35,267 nucleotides of DNA, taken from assembly GCA_021325175.1 (NCBI GenBank), contig JAJPHS010000147.1, positions 1-35,267 of the forward strand. Direction: 5' to 3'. Shown piece by piece: positions 22,515 through 31,571 of this stretch. The stretch is from Terriglobia bacterium (GTDB taxonomy: Bacteria > Acidobacteriota > Terriglobia > Bryobacterales > Bryobacteraceae). Positions within the stretch are counted from its first letter, which is position 1; every line of letters starts with the position of its first letter. The translations under genes and the position numbers were made by a program. The notes below the pieces were generated by a model. That model was not told where the DNA came from. It saw only the letters and a list, made by a program, of their open reading frames with translations, and made no database searches.

Positions 22515-23744
22515 CTATTTCTTCGGTGGAGCTTTTCCCGGTAAATTCTCCGGATTCTCGTGCACCCTCGCGCGGAATCCCGCCTTCAATCCCGCCGCGA
22601 GCGAAACCGTGGAATCCCCGTATTTATCGCGCAGCCGATCGACTGCTTTCAGGGTCTTGCGCCAGCGTTCGGTTTTTTCTTCTTCAAGAAGGCTGGTCTG
22701 GCCTTCTTCCGGCTCAAGCTGCTGCGCATAAACTCCCAGCAGGCGGATCGCCTTGCCCGACCACGCCTTGTGAAACAGATCCCGCGCCGCTGCGGCGAGT
22801 TCCGTATCGATCTGCGTCGCGTGCGGCAGCGTGCGCGACCGCGTGAACGTCGAAAAATCCGAATAGCGAAGCTTGATTTGCACCGTTCGCGCGTACAGCC
22901 GATAATCCCGCAGCCGCCGCGCCACCATCTCCGACAACCGCACCAGCATCGCATCAAGAGCCGCCCGATCCGCCGTATCTACCGCGAACGTGTTCTCATG
23001 GCTGATCGATTTCACGCCGCTTTCGCCGATTTCGTGATCGAACCAGCCGCCAGCGTCTTCGCCGCGCGATTTTCCGGCGAGCGCCAGTCCCCACCGGCCG
23101 AAACGTTGTTCCAAAAATTCGTCATCGAGGCCCGCCAGATCGCCGATCTTGCGAATCCCGCAGGCATGCAGATTCTTTTCGGTCACCTTGCCGACGCCCG
23201 GAATTTTTCGCACTTCGAGCGGCGCCAGAAAATCCGCCTCTTTTCCCGGAACGATCCATAGAACGCCATTCGGCTTGGCCTGATCCGAAGCGATTTTCGC
23301 CACCAGCCGCGATGTCGCCGCGCCGATCGAACAATTCAAATCCGTTTCGCGCTTCACCGCGTCGTGCAGCCTCGAAGCCGCCTCCAGCGGCGGGCCATGC
23401 AGCCGTTCGGTTCCTGTCAAATCCAGATATGCCTCATCGATCGAGGCCATTTCGACGCGCGGCGAGAATTTTGCGAGCACGGCGAAAACGCGTCGCGAAT
23501 ATTCGAGATACCGGTCGCGATGGCCTTCAATGAAGATCGCCTGCGGGCAAAGCCTATAGGCGGTGCGCAGCGGCATCGCCGAATGAACGCCGAATTTTCG
23601 CGCCGCGTAAGAAGCCGCCGAGACCACGCCGCGTTCGTTGGCGCGCCCGCCGACCACCACCGGCTTGCCCTTCAGCGACGCATCGAACAGTTCTTCCACC
23701 GACACGAAAAAAGCGTCCATATCGACGTGAAAAAACGTCCGCAC
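22515..23744 (-). CDS. dinB: DNA polymerase IV (Y-family translesion polymerase)
   Basis: Protein of 409 residues with all Y-family signatures: DMDAFFVSVE (Asp8, Asp10), SAASYAARKFGVHSAMP and the catalytic SIDEAYLDLTG (Asp103, Glu104). The helix-hairpin-helix KIPGVGKVTEKNLHACGI and the little-finger domain complete the core. GQTSLLEEE near residue 355 resembles a sliding-clamp-binding motif, and the tail after it is Lys/Pro-rich. It carries out error-prone synthesis past lesions and is normally SOS-controlled. GTG 23744 is the only start that fits the family N-terminus. It lies 8 nt after TACTAT, predicting a leaderless message. I could not identify a LexA operator. It ends 7 bp from the convergent deacetylase gene. 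Confidence 0.94.
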   Translation of the reverse strand: MRTFFHVDMDAFFVSVEELFDASLKGKPVVVGGRANERGVVSAASYAARKFGVHSAMPLRTAYRLCPQAIFIEGHRDRYLEYSRRVFAVLAKFSPRVEMASIDEAYLDLTGTERLHGPPLEAASRLHDAVKRETDLNCSIGAATSRLVAKIASDQAKPNGVLWIVPGKEADFLAPLEVRKIPGVGKVTEKNLHACGIRKIGDLAGLDDEFLEQRFGRWGLALAGKSRGEDAGGWFDHEIGESGVKSISHENTFAVDTADRAALDAMLVRLSEMVARRLRDYRLYARTVQIKLRYSDFSTFTRSRTLPHATQIDTELAAAARDLFHKAWSGKAIRLLGVYAQQLEPEEGQTSLLEEEKTERWRKTLKAVDRLRDKYGDSTVSLAAGLKAGFRARVHENPENLPGKAPPKK

Positions 23745-23758
23745 TACACTAAATAGTA
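23745..23758. promoter_or_regulatory. Overlapping divergent -10 boxes in a 13-bp gap (dinB / prxQ)
   Basis: On the plus strand TACACT (23745-23750) lies 7 nt before ATG 23758, with TCGACG (23722-23727) exactly 17 bp upstream as a partial -35. On the minus strand TACTAT (23758-23753) lies 8 nt before GTG 23744. Each -10 touches or directly adjoins the other gene's start codon. Both transcripts would be leaderless and the two polymerases would exclude each other. Confidence 0.6.
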
Positions 23759-24300
23759 TGAAAATTGCGATCCTGATCGCCGTGGTTCTCATCGCCGGCG
23801 CGGCGGCGCTGGCCGCGTGGAGCCGCGCCGGCAAGGGAACGCCTCCGCGCGCCGGCGAAACGGCGCCGGATTTCACCGCGCCCTCGCAAGATGGCTCGCC
23901 CGTGTCACTCCGGGATTTTCGCGGGCGCTGGGTGGTCCTGTATTTTTATCCCAAAGACGGCACCAGCGGCTGCACCATCGAAGCGCACAACTTCCAGCGC
24001 GATCTCGCCAAATATGAAGCGGCCAACGCGGTGATCCTCGGCGTGAGCGTCGATTCCACCCGCAGCCATCAGCAGTTTTGCGCCGAGCAGAGTTTGACGT
24101 TCAAGCTGATCGCCGATACGGGAAAGACCATTTCGCGCCAATACGGATCGCTGATGAACCTGGTCGTCACGAAAATCGCGGCGCGCAACACATTCTTAAT
24201 CGATCCGCAAGGCAAAATCGCAAAGGAATGGATCGGCGTCAGCCCCAGCGGCCACAGCGCGGAAGTTCTGGCGGCCTTGACCGCGTTGTCGCGAACCTGA
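23758..24300 (+). CDS. Membrane-anchored peroxiredoxin, PrxQ/BCP type
   Basis: Protein of 180 residues. An uncleaved N-terminal helix or signal anchor (MKIAILIAVVLIAGAAALAAW) precedes a thioredoxin-fold PrxQ domain. Peroxidatic Cys72 lies in YPKDGTSGCTIEA, where Ser70 replaces the usual Pro of TPGCT. The residue five positions on is His77 rather than cysteine. A second cysteine, Cys108, lies 36 residues after the first, the spacing seen in the alpha-3 type PrxQ enzymes, and is the likely resolving cysteine. It would reduce H2O2 or organic peroxides at the periplasmic face. ATG 23758 is only 13 bp from the divergent dinB start, so DNA-damage and oxidative-stress genes share a promoter region. 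Confidence 0.88.
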   Translation: MKIAILIAVVLIAGAAALAAWSRAGKGTPPRAGETAPDFTAPSQDGSPVSLRDFRGRWVVLYFYPKDGTSGCTIEAHNFQRDLAKYEAANAVILGVSVDSTRSHQQFCAEQSLTFKLIADTGKTISRQYGSLMNLVVTKIAARNTFLIDPQGKIAKEWIGVSPSGHSAEVLAALTALSRT

Positions 24301-24322
24301 GGCCGCTGGAACCGTCAACACG

Positions 24323-24328
24323 TATACT
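24323..24328 (+). promoter_or_regulatory. -10 box of the KDPG aldolase / sugar kinase operon
   Basis: TATACT ends 11 nt before ATG 24340. The transcript would have a leader of about 4-5 nt. A GGA in this interval is too close to the start to act as a normal Shine-Dalgarno. Confidence 0.5.
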
Positions 24329-24339
24329 GCTAAGGAAGC

Positions 24340-24972
24340 ATGCGAGCCTGGGACGTTTTGCGGAACATCGCCGATTCCGGACTTGTGGCCGTGGTTCGCG
24401 CCGAAAGCCCGGCGCAGGCGGAACGGATCGCGGAAGCCTGCGCCGAGGGCGGCGTCGCGGCCATCGAGATTGCCTTTACCACGCCCGGCGCGGCATCGGT
24501 TATCGAACGCCTGGCGCGATCGAACCGCATCCTGGCCGGCGCCGGCACCGTGCTCGATCCGGAAACCGCGCGCATCGCGACTCTCGCCGGAGCGCAGTAC
24601 ATTGTCAGCCCGTCGCTCCATCCGGCCACCGCGCGTCTCTGCAATCGTTATCAGGTTCCTTATTTGCCCGGCGCGATGACGCTGCGCGAGATCGTCGAGG
24701 CGATGGAATGCGGCGCGGGCATGATCAAGCTGTTTCCCGGCGAGGCGCTCGGACCCGAATTCGTCAAAGCCGTGCGGGCGCCGCTGCCGCAAGCTCCCCT
24801 GATGCCGACCGGGGGTGTTTCGCTCGACAATGTCGCGGCGTGGATCAAGGCCGGATGCGTCGCGGTCGGCGTCGGCGGCAACTTGACCGCCCCGGCGAAA
24901 AACGGCGACTACGCCGCGATCACAAAAATCGCCAGGGAGTTCATTGCGCGGATTGGGGAGGCTCGTGCTTAA
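24340..24972 (+). CDS. eda: 2-keto-3-deoxy-6-phosphogluconate aldolase
   Basis: Class I aldolase of 210 residues that splits KDPG into pyruvate and glyceraldehyde 3-phosphate, the last step of the Entner-Doudoroff and hexuronate routes. Signatures are Arg20 in VAVVRAE, Glu43 in [26 protein letters not shown] and the Schiff-base Lys130 in GMIKLFPGE. The length is standard. It is followed immediately by a PfkB kinase whose GTG start overlaps the eda stop. The two encode consecutive steps (KDG to KDPG to triose), so the operon makes a complete lower pathway for keto-deoxy-gluconate. Confidence 0.93.
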   Translation: MRAWDVLRNIADSGLVAVVRAESPAQAERIAEACAEGGVAAIEIAFTTPGAASVIERLARSNRILAGAGTVLDPETARIATLAGAQYIVSPSLHPATARLCNRYQVPYLPGAMTLREIVEAMECGAGMIKLFPGEALGPEFVKAVRAPLPQAPLMPTGGVSLDNVAAWIKAGCVAVGVGGNLTAPAKNGDYAAITKIAREFIARIGEARA

Positions 24973-25999
24973 ACCGGCGGTCGCTTTCGGCGAGATCATG
25001 CTGCGCCTGAGCGCGCCCGGATTTGAGAGGCTGCTGCAAACTCCGATGCTGTGCGCGACCTTCGGAGGCGCGGAGGCCAATGTCGCGGTCGCGCTCGCCT
25101 CGCTCGGCTTGCCCGCGTCGTATGTGACGGTGCTGCCGGAGCAGAATCCGCTGGCGGACGCAGTGGTCGGCGAGCTGCGCCGATTCGGCGTTGACACCTC
25201 CCATATCGTTTTCACCAAAGGACGGCTCGGAGTCTATTTCGTCGAGCCCGGCGCGAATCAGCGGCCGTCGAAGGTCGTATATGATCGCGATCGCAGCGCG
25301 ATCGCTCTGGCCCAGCCGGGCGCTATCGATTGGGAAGCGGTGTTTCGCGGCGCCGGCTGGTTTCACATCACGGGCGTCACGCCGGCGATCAGCGGGTCCG
25401 CCGCGGCGCTGGCGCTTGAAGCGGTGCGGGCCGCGGCCGCGCGCGGCATCACCGTTTCCTGCGATCTGAATTATCGAAAAAATCTGTGGAAGTGGGGCAA
25501 ATCCGCGCCTGAAGTGATGCCGGAGCTGCTGCGATCCGCAACCATCGCGATTGCGAACGAGGAAGACGTACAAACCGCGCTGGGCATGGACGCCGGGGTC
25601 GATCCGCGCGCGGGCAGGCTCGATCGCGGCCAGTACGAAAAGCTCACGCGGCGCGTGCTGGCGGCGTTTCCGAACCTGAAGGCGATCGCGATTACGCTGC
25701 GGGAATCGCATAGCGCGTCGCACAACGGATGGTCGGCTTGCTTGAACAACGGCCAGGATTTCTTTGTGAGCCGCGCCTACGAGATTACCCACATCGTCGA
25801 TCGCGTCGGCGCGGGCGATTGCTTCGCGGCGGGGTTGATCTACGGCTTGCAAAAATTTTCAAACCCGCGCGACGCCGTGGAGTTCGGAGTTGCCGCAAGC
25901 TGTCTGAAGCACTCCATTCCCGGCGACTTCGCGCGCATTTCCCTGAGCGAAGTGGAAGCGCTGATGCGCGGCGAAAGCTCGGGCCGCGTGCAGCGATGA
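24965..25999 (+). CDS. kdgK: 2-keto-3-deoxygluconate kinase (PfkB family)
   Basis: Ribokinase-fold enzyme of 344 residues. The N-terminal [19 protein letters not shown] is the PfkB sugar-binding signature. The C-terminal [17 protein letters not shown] holds the anion hole and catalytic Asp of the DTxGAGD type, with Val in place of Thr. The pairing with eda makes KDG the likely substrate; a fructose or other keto-sugar kinase is possible. The GTG start at 24965, overlapping the eda stop by 8 nt with GGGGAGG just upstream, gives the family-like [16 protein letters not shown] 24944 is an alternative with a better-spaced Shine-Dalgarno. It ends 4 bp from the convergent lactonase. Confidence 0.85.
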   Translation: MLKPAVAFGEIMLRLSAPGFERLLQTPMLCATFGGAEANVAVALASLGLPASYVTVLPEQNPLADAVVGELRRFGVDTSHIVFTKGRLGVYFVEPGANQRPSKVVYDRDRSAIALAQPGAIDWEAVFRGAGWFHITGVTPAISGSAAALALEAVRAAAARGITVSCDLNYRKNLWKWGKSAPEVMPELLRSATIAIANEEDVQTALGMDAGVDPRAGRLDRGQYEKLTRRVLAAFPNLKAIAITLRESHSASHNGWSACLNNGQDFFVSRAYEITHIVDRVGAGDCFAAGLIYGLQKFSNPRDAVEFGVAASCLKHSIPGDFARISLSEVEALMRGESSGRVQR

Positions 26000-26003
26000 T
26001 CCT

Positions 26004-27116
26004 TTATCCGCGAAATACGATGCAGACCGGCGACGCGCAGCTCGCCACGCGATTGGCCGGCACGAGCATCCCGTCCGCGCCGATCGCAAAGCTGACGATG
26101 TTGTCTGAATCCTGATTGGCCGCCAGCAGAAATTTTCCGCTCGCGTCGATCACGAAGTCGCGCGGCGTCTTGCCTTGTGTCGGCGTTTGGCCGATCGCGC
26201 GCAGCGCGCCGTCGGCGTCGAAGCGAAACGCCGCGATCGTGTTCGGACCGCGATTCGACGCATACAGAAAATGTCCGTTCGGATGGATCTGAATTTCGGC
26301 CGAGCCATTGGCGCCCTGGAAATCCTTAGGCAGAGTCGAAATAGTTTGAAACGGATCGAGGCCGCCGGTTGCTTCCTCGTAATGGAAGGCGACCACCAGC
26401 CCGCCCATTTCGCACAGCGCATACGCGAAATGGCCGCCGGGATGAAACGCGATGTGGCGCGGGCCGGAACCCGGAGGCGTTTTCACCGCGCGGCGGTCCG
26501 TAAGCTTTCCGCGATCGGCGTCGAGGGTATAAATCAGAATCTGATCCAGGCCGAGATCGGGGACGTAAAGGAAACCGCCGTCCGGAGAAATCGCCGCCTC
26601 GTGCGCGTGCGCCGCGCTCTGGCGAGCTTTGTTTACGCTCGATCCGCTGTGCTGGCGAAAATCGGAGGCTTCGCGCAAGGCGCCGCCGCGGTCCACCGGC
26701 AGCACGGCCACGCTGCCGCCGGCGTAGTTGGCGACGCAAACGCACCGGCCGCTGGGATCCACCGCCAGATGACATGGTCCCGGTCCGCCGGAAGAAACCG
26801 TGTTCAGCAGTTTCAGCTTGCCGCCGGCTTCGATGGAAAACGCGCTGGCGCTTCCGGCGGATCCGCCCCGATAATTGTTGATTTCGTTCACTGCATACAG
26901 AAATCGCCGGTTCGGATGGAGCGCGAGAAACGACGGGCTCGGCGTTTCCGCCGCCAGCTCGATACCGCTCAGCGCGCCGCCGGCGTACGTCGCGGCGTAA
27001 ATTCCCTTGCTCTTCGCGCCCGTATAGGTCCCGATGTAGGCAAGCGTATTCGAGTTTTGAGCATCCAGCGCGCTCGCCGTCACGCCCGCGATGAAACCGC
27101 GCCGGCTGATCTTCAT
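26004..27116 (-). CDS. Tat-exported lactonase, 6-phosphogluconolactonase-type beta-propeller
   Basis: Seven-bladed beta-propeller of the Lactonase (YbhE/Pgl) family, 370 residues. Repeated blades show LALHPNRRFLYAVNE, HLAVDPSGRCVCVANYAGGSVAVLP, HEAAISPDGGFLYVPDLGLDQILIY and IQIHPNGHFLYASNRGPNTIAAF. The N-terminus MKISRRGFIAGVTASA is a twin-arginine signal, so the enzyme should be folded in the cytoplasm and exported. That makes an extracytoplasmic sugar-lactone, rather than 6-phosphogluconolactone, the likely substrate. ATG 27116 lies 9 nt after TAAACT. The location beside eda/kdgK and a TonB receptor supports a role in oxidised-sugar use. Confidence 0.85.
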   Translation of the reverse strand: MKISRRGFIAGVTASALDAQNSNTLAYIGTYTGAKSKGIYAATYAGGALSGIELAAETPSPSFLALHPNRRFLYAVNEINNYRGGSAGSASAFSIEAGGKLKLLNTVSSGGPGPCHLAVDPSGRCVCVANYAGGSVAVLPVDRGGALREASDFRQHSGSSVNKARQSAAHAHEAAISPDGGFLYVPDLGLDQILIYTLDADRGKLTDRRAVKTPPGSGPRHIAFHPGGHFAYALCEMGGLVVAFHYEEATGGLDPFQTISTLPKDFQGANGSAEIQIHPNGHFLYASNRGPNTIAAFRFDADGALRAIGQTPTQGKTPRDFVIDASGKFLLAANQDSDNIVSFAIGADGMLVPANRVASCASPVCIVFRG

Positions 27117-27125
27117 TTGATTGAT

Positions 27126-27131
27126 AGTTTA
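27126..27131 (-). promoter_or_regulatory. -10 box of the lactonase gene
   Basis: TAAACT on the minus strand (27131-27126) ends 9 nt before ATG 27116. No Shine-Dalgarno lies between. The 75-bp gap to the upstream TonB receptor stop (27117-27191) holds no other feature. Confidence 0.4.
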
Positions 27132-27191
27132 ATGGAGAACCCGCCGCGGCGCGCATCCGGCCTCGGTTGGTTCAATATGCCGGGGCTTCGT

Positions 27192-29603
27192 TCAATTCGC
27201 CTTTCCCAGCCAGCGAATCCGCACCACGAAATGCCGGCCTTCGCTCCCCAGAAACACAGGAGGCATGCCTGGAATGGTCTGCACAACCGTCGGATTGATG
27301 TGATTGGTCAGGTTGTTCAACCCCCCGCGCAGCGCCCAGCGGCGGCCGAACGCGGTAAATTTCCACTCCGGATGAAGATTGAAGGTGAAAAACATGGGAT
27401 AGCGGCCGGAGTTTACCGCTCCCACGATGACGCCATCGCCGTTCACCACCGAATACGGGAAGCCGCTACGCGCTTCCGTCGAAAGCGCCACCGCCCAATT
27501 CCGCCATTTCGTCGGAAGGTACGCCCAGGCGACCAGCCGGTTCGGCGTATCCCAACTCACGCGGCCGGCATTGTCGGTGACCATCAACGGCTGATCGACA
27601 TTCAAGTCGAGCACCTCATTCGACCATCCGCGCGAACGGGTGTAGCTTGCCATCCATTGATAGCCGGCGCCGAAATGCTGACTCAGGGTAACTTCGCCGG
27701 CGTCGTAGGAAGTGCGCTGCGCGTTAGTGAGATCGAAGACGCCCGGCGCCGCGCCCGGTACATAGACCAGTCCGTCTCTGCCGCGCTTGTGGACCCCGTC
27801 CAATTTCACTTCGATTTTGCCCGGCAAACGCTGTTCGATGCCGGCTGTCCAGCTCTGAAATTCGGGGAAATTCAGCCGCGAGTCTGGAATTTCGAAGCGA
27901 TTGACCACGGCTGGCATGGGCGGATTGAAGAAATAGTTGATCGAATATTGATCCTCCGGCCGGACGAACAGGGCCAGCGGCGTGGCGTCGCGCAGAATGG
28001 CGTAGCCGGCGCTGAATTTCGTGTTTCGCCAAGCAAACGGCGACCAGGCGGCGGAAACGCGCGGCGAAAATGCGGCGCGGTGCAGCAGCTCGTCCCAATC
28101 CTGGCGAACGCCGTACTCCACCATCACGTTTTCGCGCGCTTTCCAATCGTCCATCACGTACCAGGAGGCTTCGGCGCTGGGCCGCGACGCCGTTCCGCTT
28201 CCTTCGAAAATCGTCTGCCGAACCAGCGCGCCGGTCTGATCATAAATATTGATTCCGGTACGCGCGAACTGCTGCCAGTAATTCAGCCGGTCGAGGTCGA
28301 CGCCGGCTTTCCATTGGTGATGTCCGGCGCGCTCGACCGCCGGCAGAAATAAGTTCGCGAGAAATTGAGCGCGGCTCGCTTTCTGAGTCGAATCCGCATA
28401 GTAGTTGCCGCTTTTTCCGAAGGGAGAAATGTCGTAAAATGCGTCGCCCTGCGGAATGACGCGGAGAAAATTGCGATCCTCGGCGATGCCGAATTCAACC
28501 AGCATCCCGCGCGTTAGGTAAATCTGATCCTTCGCGCTGAAAAACCAGGTGCGCGAGCGCTGATCGGTGGTGGTGGAAAGCGGATCGAGCACATCCAGGC
28601 CGGTTTCCGGCGCGAAGCGGTAGTTCATCAAAAAATCGGCGAACAAAATATTGGAGGGCGTGAGGTTCACTTGCGCGCGGGCCAGATTGCTCGCCTGAAA
28701 ATATTGGGTGTGATTCTGGCCGTTCGGCAATCCGGGAACAAACGGCTGGCTGTAATCGAAATCGGCGTGCTCGGAAAACCAGGCGCGATTCTTCCGGATA
28801 GGACCGGTGAGATTGAAGCGCGGCGCATACGTCCCCAGGCGAAAGCCGCCCTGAGTATTGAAGCCGGGCACGAAATTGGTGGCCGAATAGCGCCACGGAT
28901 CGTCGCCCATATCGGTGCGCACATCCAGCGCGCCGCCGGAGCCTTTGCCGAATTCGGGAGAATAGCGCCCGCTGATCCAATCAAGCGTTCTCACCGCCTC
29001 CACGCTCACGATGGCGTCCAGCTTCCCCGTCAGCGGATTGCTGAAGTTGAATCCATCCAGAAGATAAAGCGTCTGATTTTCCGCGCCGCCATCGAAATGG
29101 AGTTGGCCGGCCGAATCCTGAAGCACGCCGGGAATCAGCGGCAGCGCCGCCCGCAAATCGCGCGTCGGCGTGTACGGGATGTCGATGATCTGCGCCGCCG
29201 TGAGCTGCTTTTCGGCCGCCGTTTTGTCCACGTCGACGCCGCCCGAGGACGCCGAAACATCCATCGACTGAAAAACTTCCCGCTCATGATTCAGCGTGAG
29301 GTGAACTTCCCCCGTATCCTCGGAGATGTCGACCGGAAAATCCTTCAACGGAAAATAGCCGTCGTGCTCGACGCGCGCGCGATACTGGCCCGGCGGTAAA
29401 TCGAGCGTAAAGGCGCCGGTCGGATCCGAAACGGTGCTCTGCGTTTCGCCACTGGCGGATTGAAACGTAATCCGAGCCGCGGCTACGCCGGTATGGTCCT
29501 CATCCACGACGCGCCCGGAGATGGAGAAATCCGCCCCGGCCTGCAAATTCAATACGAAGACCCCGGTCACGAGGCTGAGCCATCGGGACACTCGGAAAAA
29601 CAC
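27192..29603 (-). CDS. TonB-dependent receptor with N-terminal carboxypeptidase-regulatory-like domain
   Basis: Outer-membrane receptor of 803 residues. A signal peptide (about 1-24) precedes a CarboxypepD_reg-like beta-sandwich (about 25-110, SISGRVVDEDHTGVAAARITF and GQYRARVEHDGYF). A plug domain follows (about 130-240, LIPGVLQDSAGQLHFDGGAENQTLYLLDGFNFSNPL), then a 22-strand-type barrel rich in aromatic residues. The end is RIRWLGKAN, not the usual terminal Phe. This layout is common in Acidobacteriota and Bacteroidota for uptake of carbohydrate fragments or metal complexes. The substrate cannot be read directly; the neighbouring keto-deoxy-sugar genes suggest uronate or sugar-acid oligomers. 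GTG 29603 lies 9 nt after a perfect TATAAT. Confidence 0.87.
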   Translation of the reverse strand: MFFRVSRWLSLVTGVFVLNLQAGADFSISGRVVDEDHTGVAAARITFQSASGETQSTVSDPTGAFTLDLPPGQYRARVEHDGYFPLKDFPVDISEDTGEVHLTLNHEREVFQSMDVSASSGGVDVDKTAAEKQLTAAQIIDIPYTPTRDLRAALPLIPGVLQDSAGQLHFDGGAENQTLYLLDGFNFSNPLTGKLDAIVSVEAVRTLDWISGRYSPEFGKGSGGALDVRTDMGDDPWRYSATNFVPGFNTQGGFRLGTYAPRFNLTGPIRKNRAWFSEHADFDYSQPFVPGLPNGQNHTQYFQASNLARAQVNLTPSNILFADFLMNYRFAPETGLDVLDPLSTTTDQRSRTWFFSAKDQIYLTRGMLVEFGIAEDRNFLRVIPQGDAFYDISPFGKSGNYYADSTQKASRAQFLANLFLPAVERAGHHQWKAGVDLDRLNYWQQFARTGINIYDQTGALVRQTIFEGSGTASRPSAEASWYVMDDWKARENVMVEYGVRQDWDELLHRAAFSPRVSAAWSPFAWRNTKFSAGYAILRDATPLALFVRPEDQYSINYFFNPPMPAVVNRFEIPDSRLNFPEFQSWTAGIEQRLPGKIEVKLDGVHKRGRDGLVYVPGAAPGVFDLTNAQRTSYDAGEVTLSQHFGAGYQWMASYTRSRGWSNEVLDLNVDQPLMVTDNAGRVSWDTPNRLVAWAYLPTKWRNWAVALSTEARSGFPYSVVNGDGVIVGAVNSGRYPMFFTFNLHPEWKFTAFGRRWALRGGLNNLTNHINPTVVQTIPGMPPVFLGSEGRHFVVRIRWLGKAN

Positions 29604-29612
29604 CTGGGTCTT

Positions 29613-29618
29613 ATTATA
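29613..29618 (-). promoter_or_regulatory. Consensus -10 (TATAAT) of the TonB receptor
   Basis: A perfect TATAAT on the minus strand (29618-29613) lies 9 nt before GTG 29603. The leader would be about 2 nt and there is no Shine-Dalgarno. No convincing -35 lies upstream, so an activator may be needed. Confidence 0.6.
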
Positions 29619-29644
29619 AAATCCGGCGGCGGGATCGGGCAGTC

Positions 29645-29650
29645 TAAGAT
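29645..29650 (+). promoter_or_regulatory. -10 box of the sigma-54 activator gene
   Basis: TAAGAT ends 8 nt before GTG 29659, followed only by an A-rich spacer. It predicts a leaderless message for the regulator. The divergent TonB receptor start is 55 bp away. Confidence 0.5.
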
Positions 29651-29658
29651 AAAAAATA

Positions 29659-31197
<1,539 letters not shown>

Positions 31198-31231
31198 TGC
31201 CGGTATTTCGGCTTTTGCCGCTATTTCGGCA
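31198..31231. promoter_or_regulatory. Tandem palindromes, candidate enhancer (UAS) of the sigma-54 activator
   Basis: Two copies of TGCCG-N6-CGGC start at 31198 and 31216, exactly 18 bp apart. The second is a perfect 5-bp dyad (TGCCG-CTATTT-CGGCA); the first has one mismatch at its last base and one in the spacer. They begin one base after the regulator stop codon. They sit roughly 74-92 bp before the predicted start of transcription, a usual place for enhancer sites of sigma-54 activators. Confidence 0.6.
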
Positions 31232-31270
31232 GTTACGGGCGACGCCGCACTGTAAATAAACCACTTACTT

Positions 31271-31286
31271 CGGCTGTGGACGTGCA
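31271..31286 (+). promoter_or_regulatory. Candidate sigma-54 promoter (-24/-12)
   Basis: GG at 31272-31273 and GC at 31284-31285 are separated by exactly 10 bp, as required for the -24/-12 elements, and GGC and TGCA within them match the consensus. Transcription would start near 31297, about 8 nt before ATG 31305. No good housekeeping -10/-35 pair is visible in 31232-31304. Confidence 0.5.
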
Positions 31287-31304
31287 TTGTGAGTACGTGC
31301 TTCT

Positions 31305-31571
31305 ATGATGCTGGCTCGGTTTGACCGGATCGATGGACGAACGGTGTTGCAGGTCAACGGGCGGTTAGCGGCTGAGTGGGTGCGCGAATTGGAGGATTGC
31401 TGGCGCGCGCGGCGGGATAAGAACATTTTGGTGGATCTTCGGGGAGTTACATTCATCGATGAATCTGGTGAGAAGTTATTGCGCAAGATGCACCGCGGGG
31501 GAGCGACGTTTTTGAGCGGAGGATTGCTCGTCCGCGAAGTGGTGGATCAGATCACAGGCGGGTCGAAATGA
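31305..31571 (+). CDS. Small STAS-domain protein (anti-anti-sigma-like)
   Basis: Protein of 88 residues consisting of one STAS fold: VLQVNGRLAAEWVRELEDCW, NILVDLRGVTFIDESGEKLLRKM and a C-terminal helix. Ser54 in FIDESGEKLL corresponds to the serine phosphorylated in SpoIIAA-type anti-anti-sigma factors, so regulation by a serine kinase is possible. STAS proteins usually bind partner kinases or transporters. Its presence as first gene of an efflux operon is unusual. The stop overlaps the ATG of the tolC-like gene (ATGA at 31568-31571), making it translationally coupled. ATG 31305 follows the sigma-54-like promoter; the second Met is a possible start. No anti-sigma kinase gene is adjacent. Confidence 0.72.
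   Translation: MMLARFDRIDGRTVLQVNGRLAAEWVRELEDCWRARRDKNILVDLRGVTFIDESGEKLLRKMHRGGATFLSGGLLVREVVDQITGGSK

Noticed and set aside
26175..28352. Very long open frame (725 codons) on the plus strand opposite the lactonase and TonB receptor
   Set aside because: Its composition is Arg/His/Ala-rich with no domain, as expected of antisense shadows in GC-rich genes, and both genes on the minus strand are clearly recognisable.
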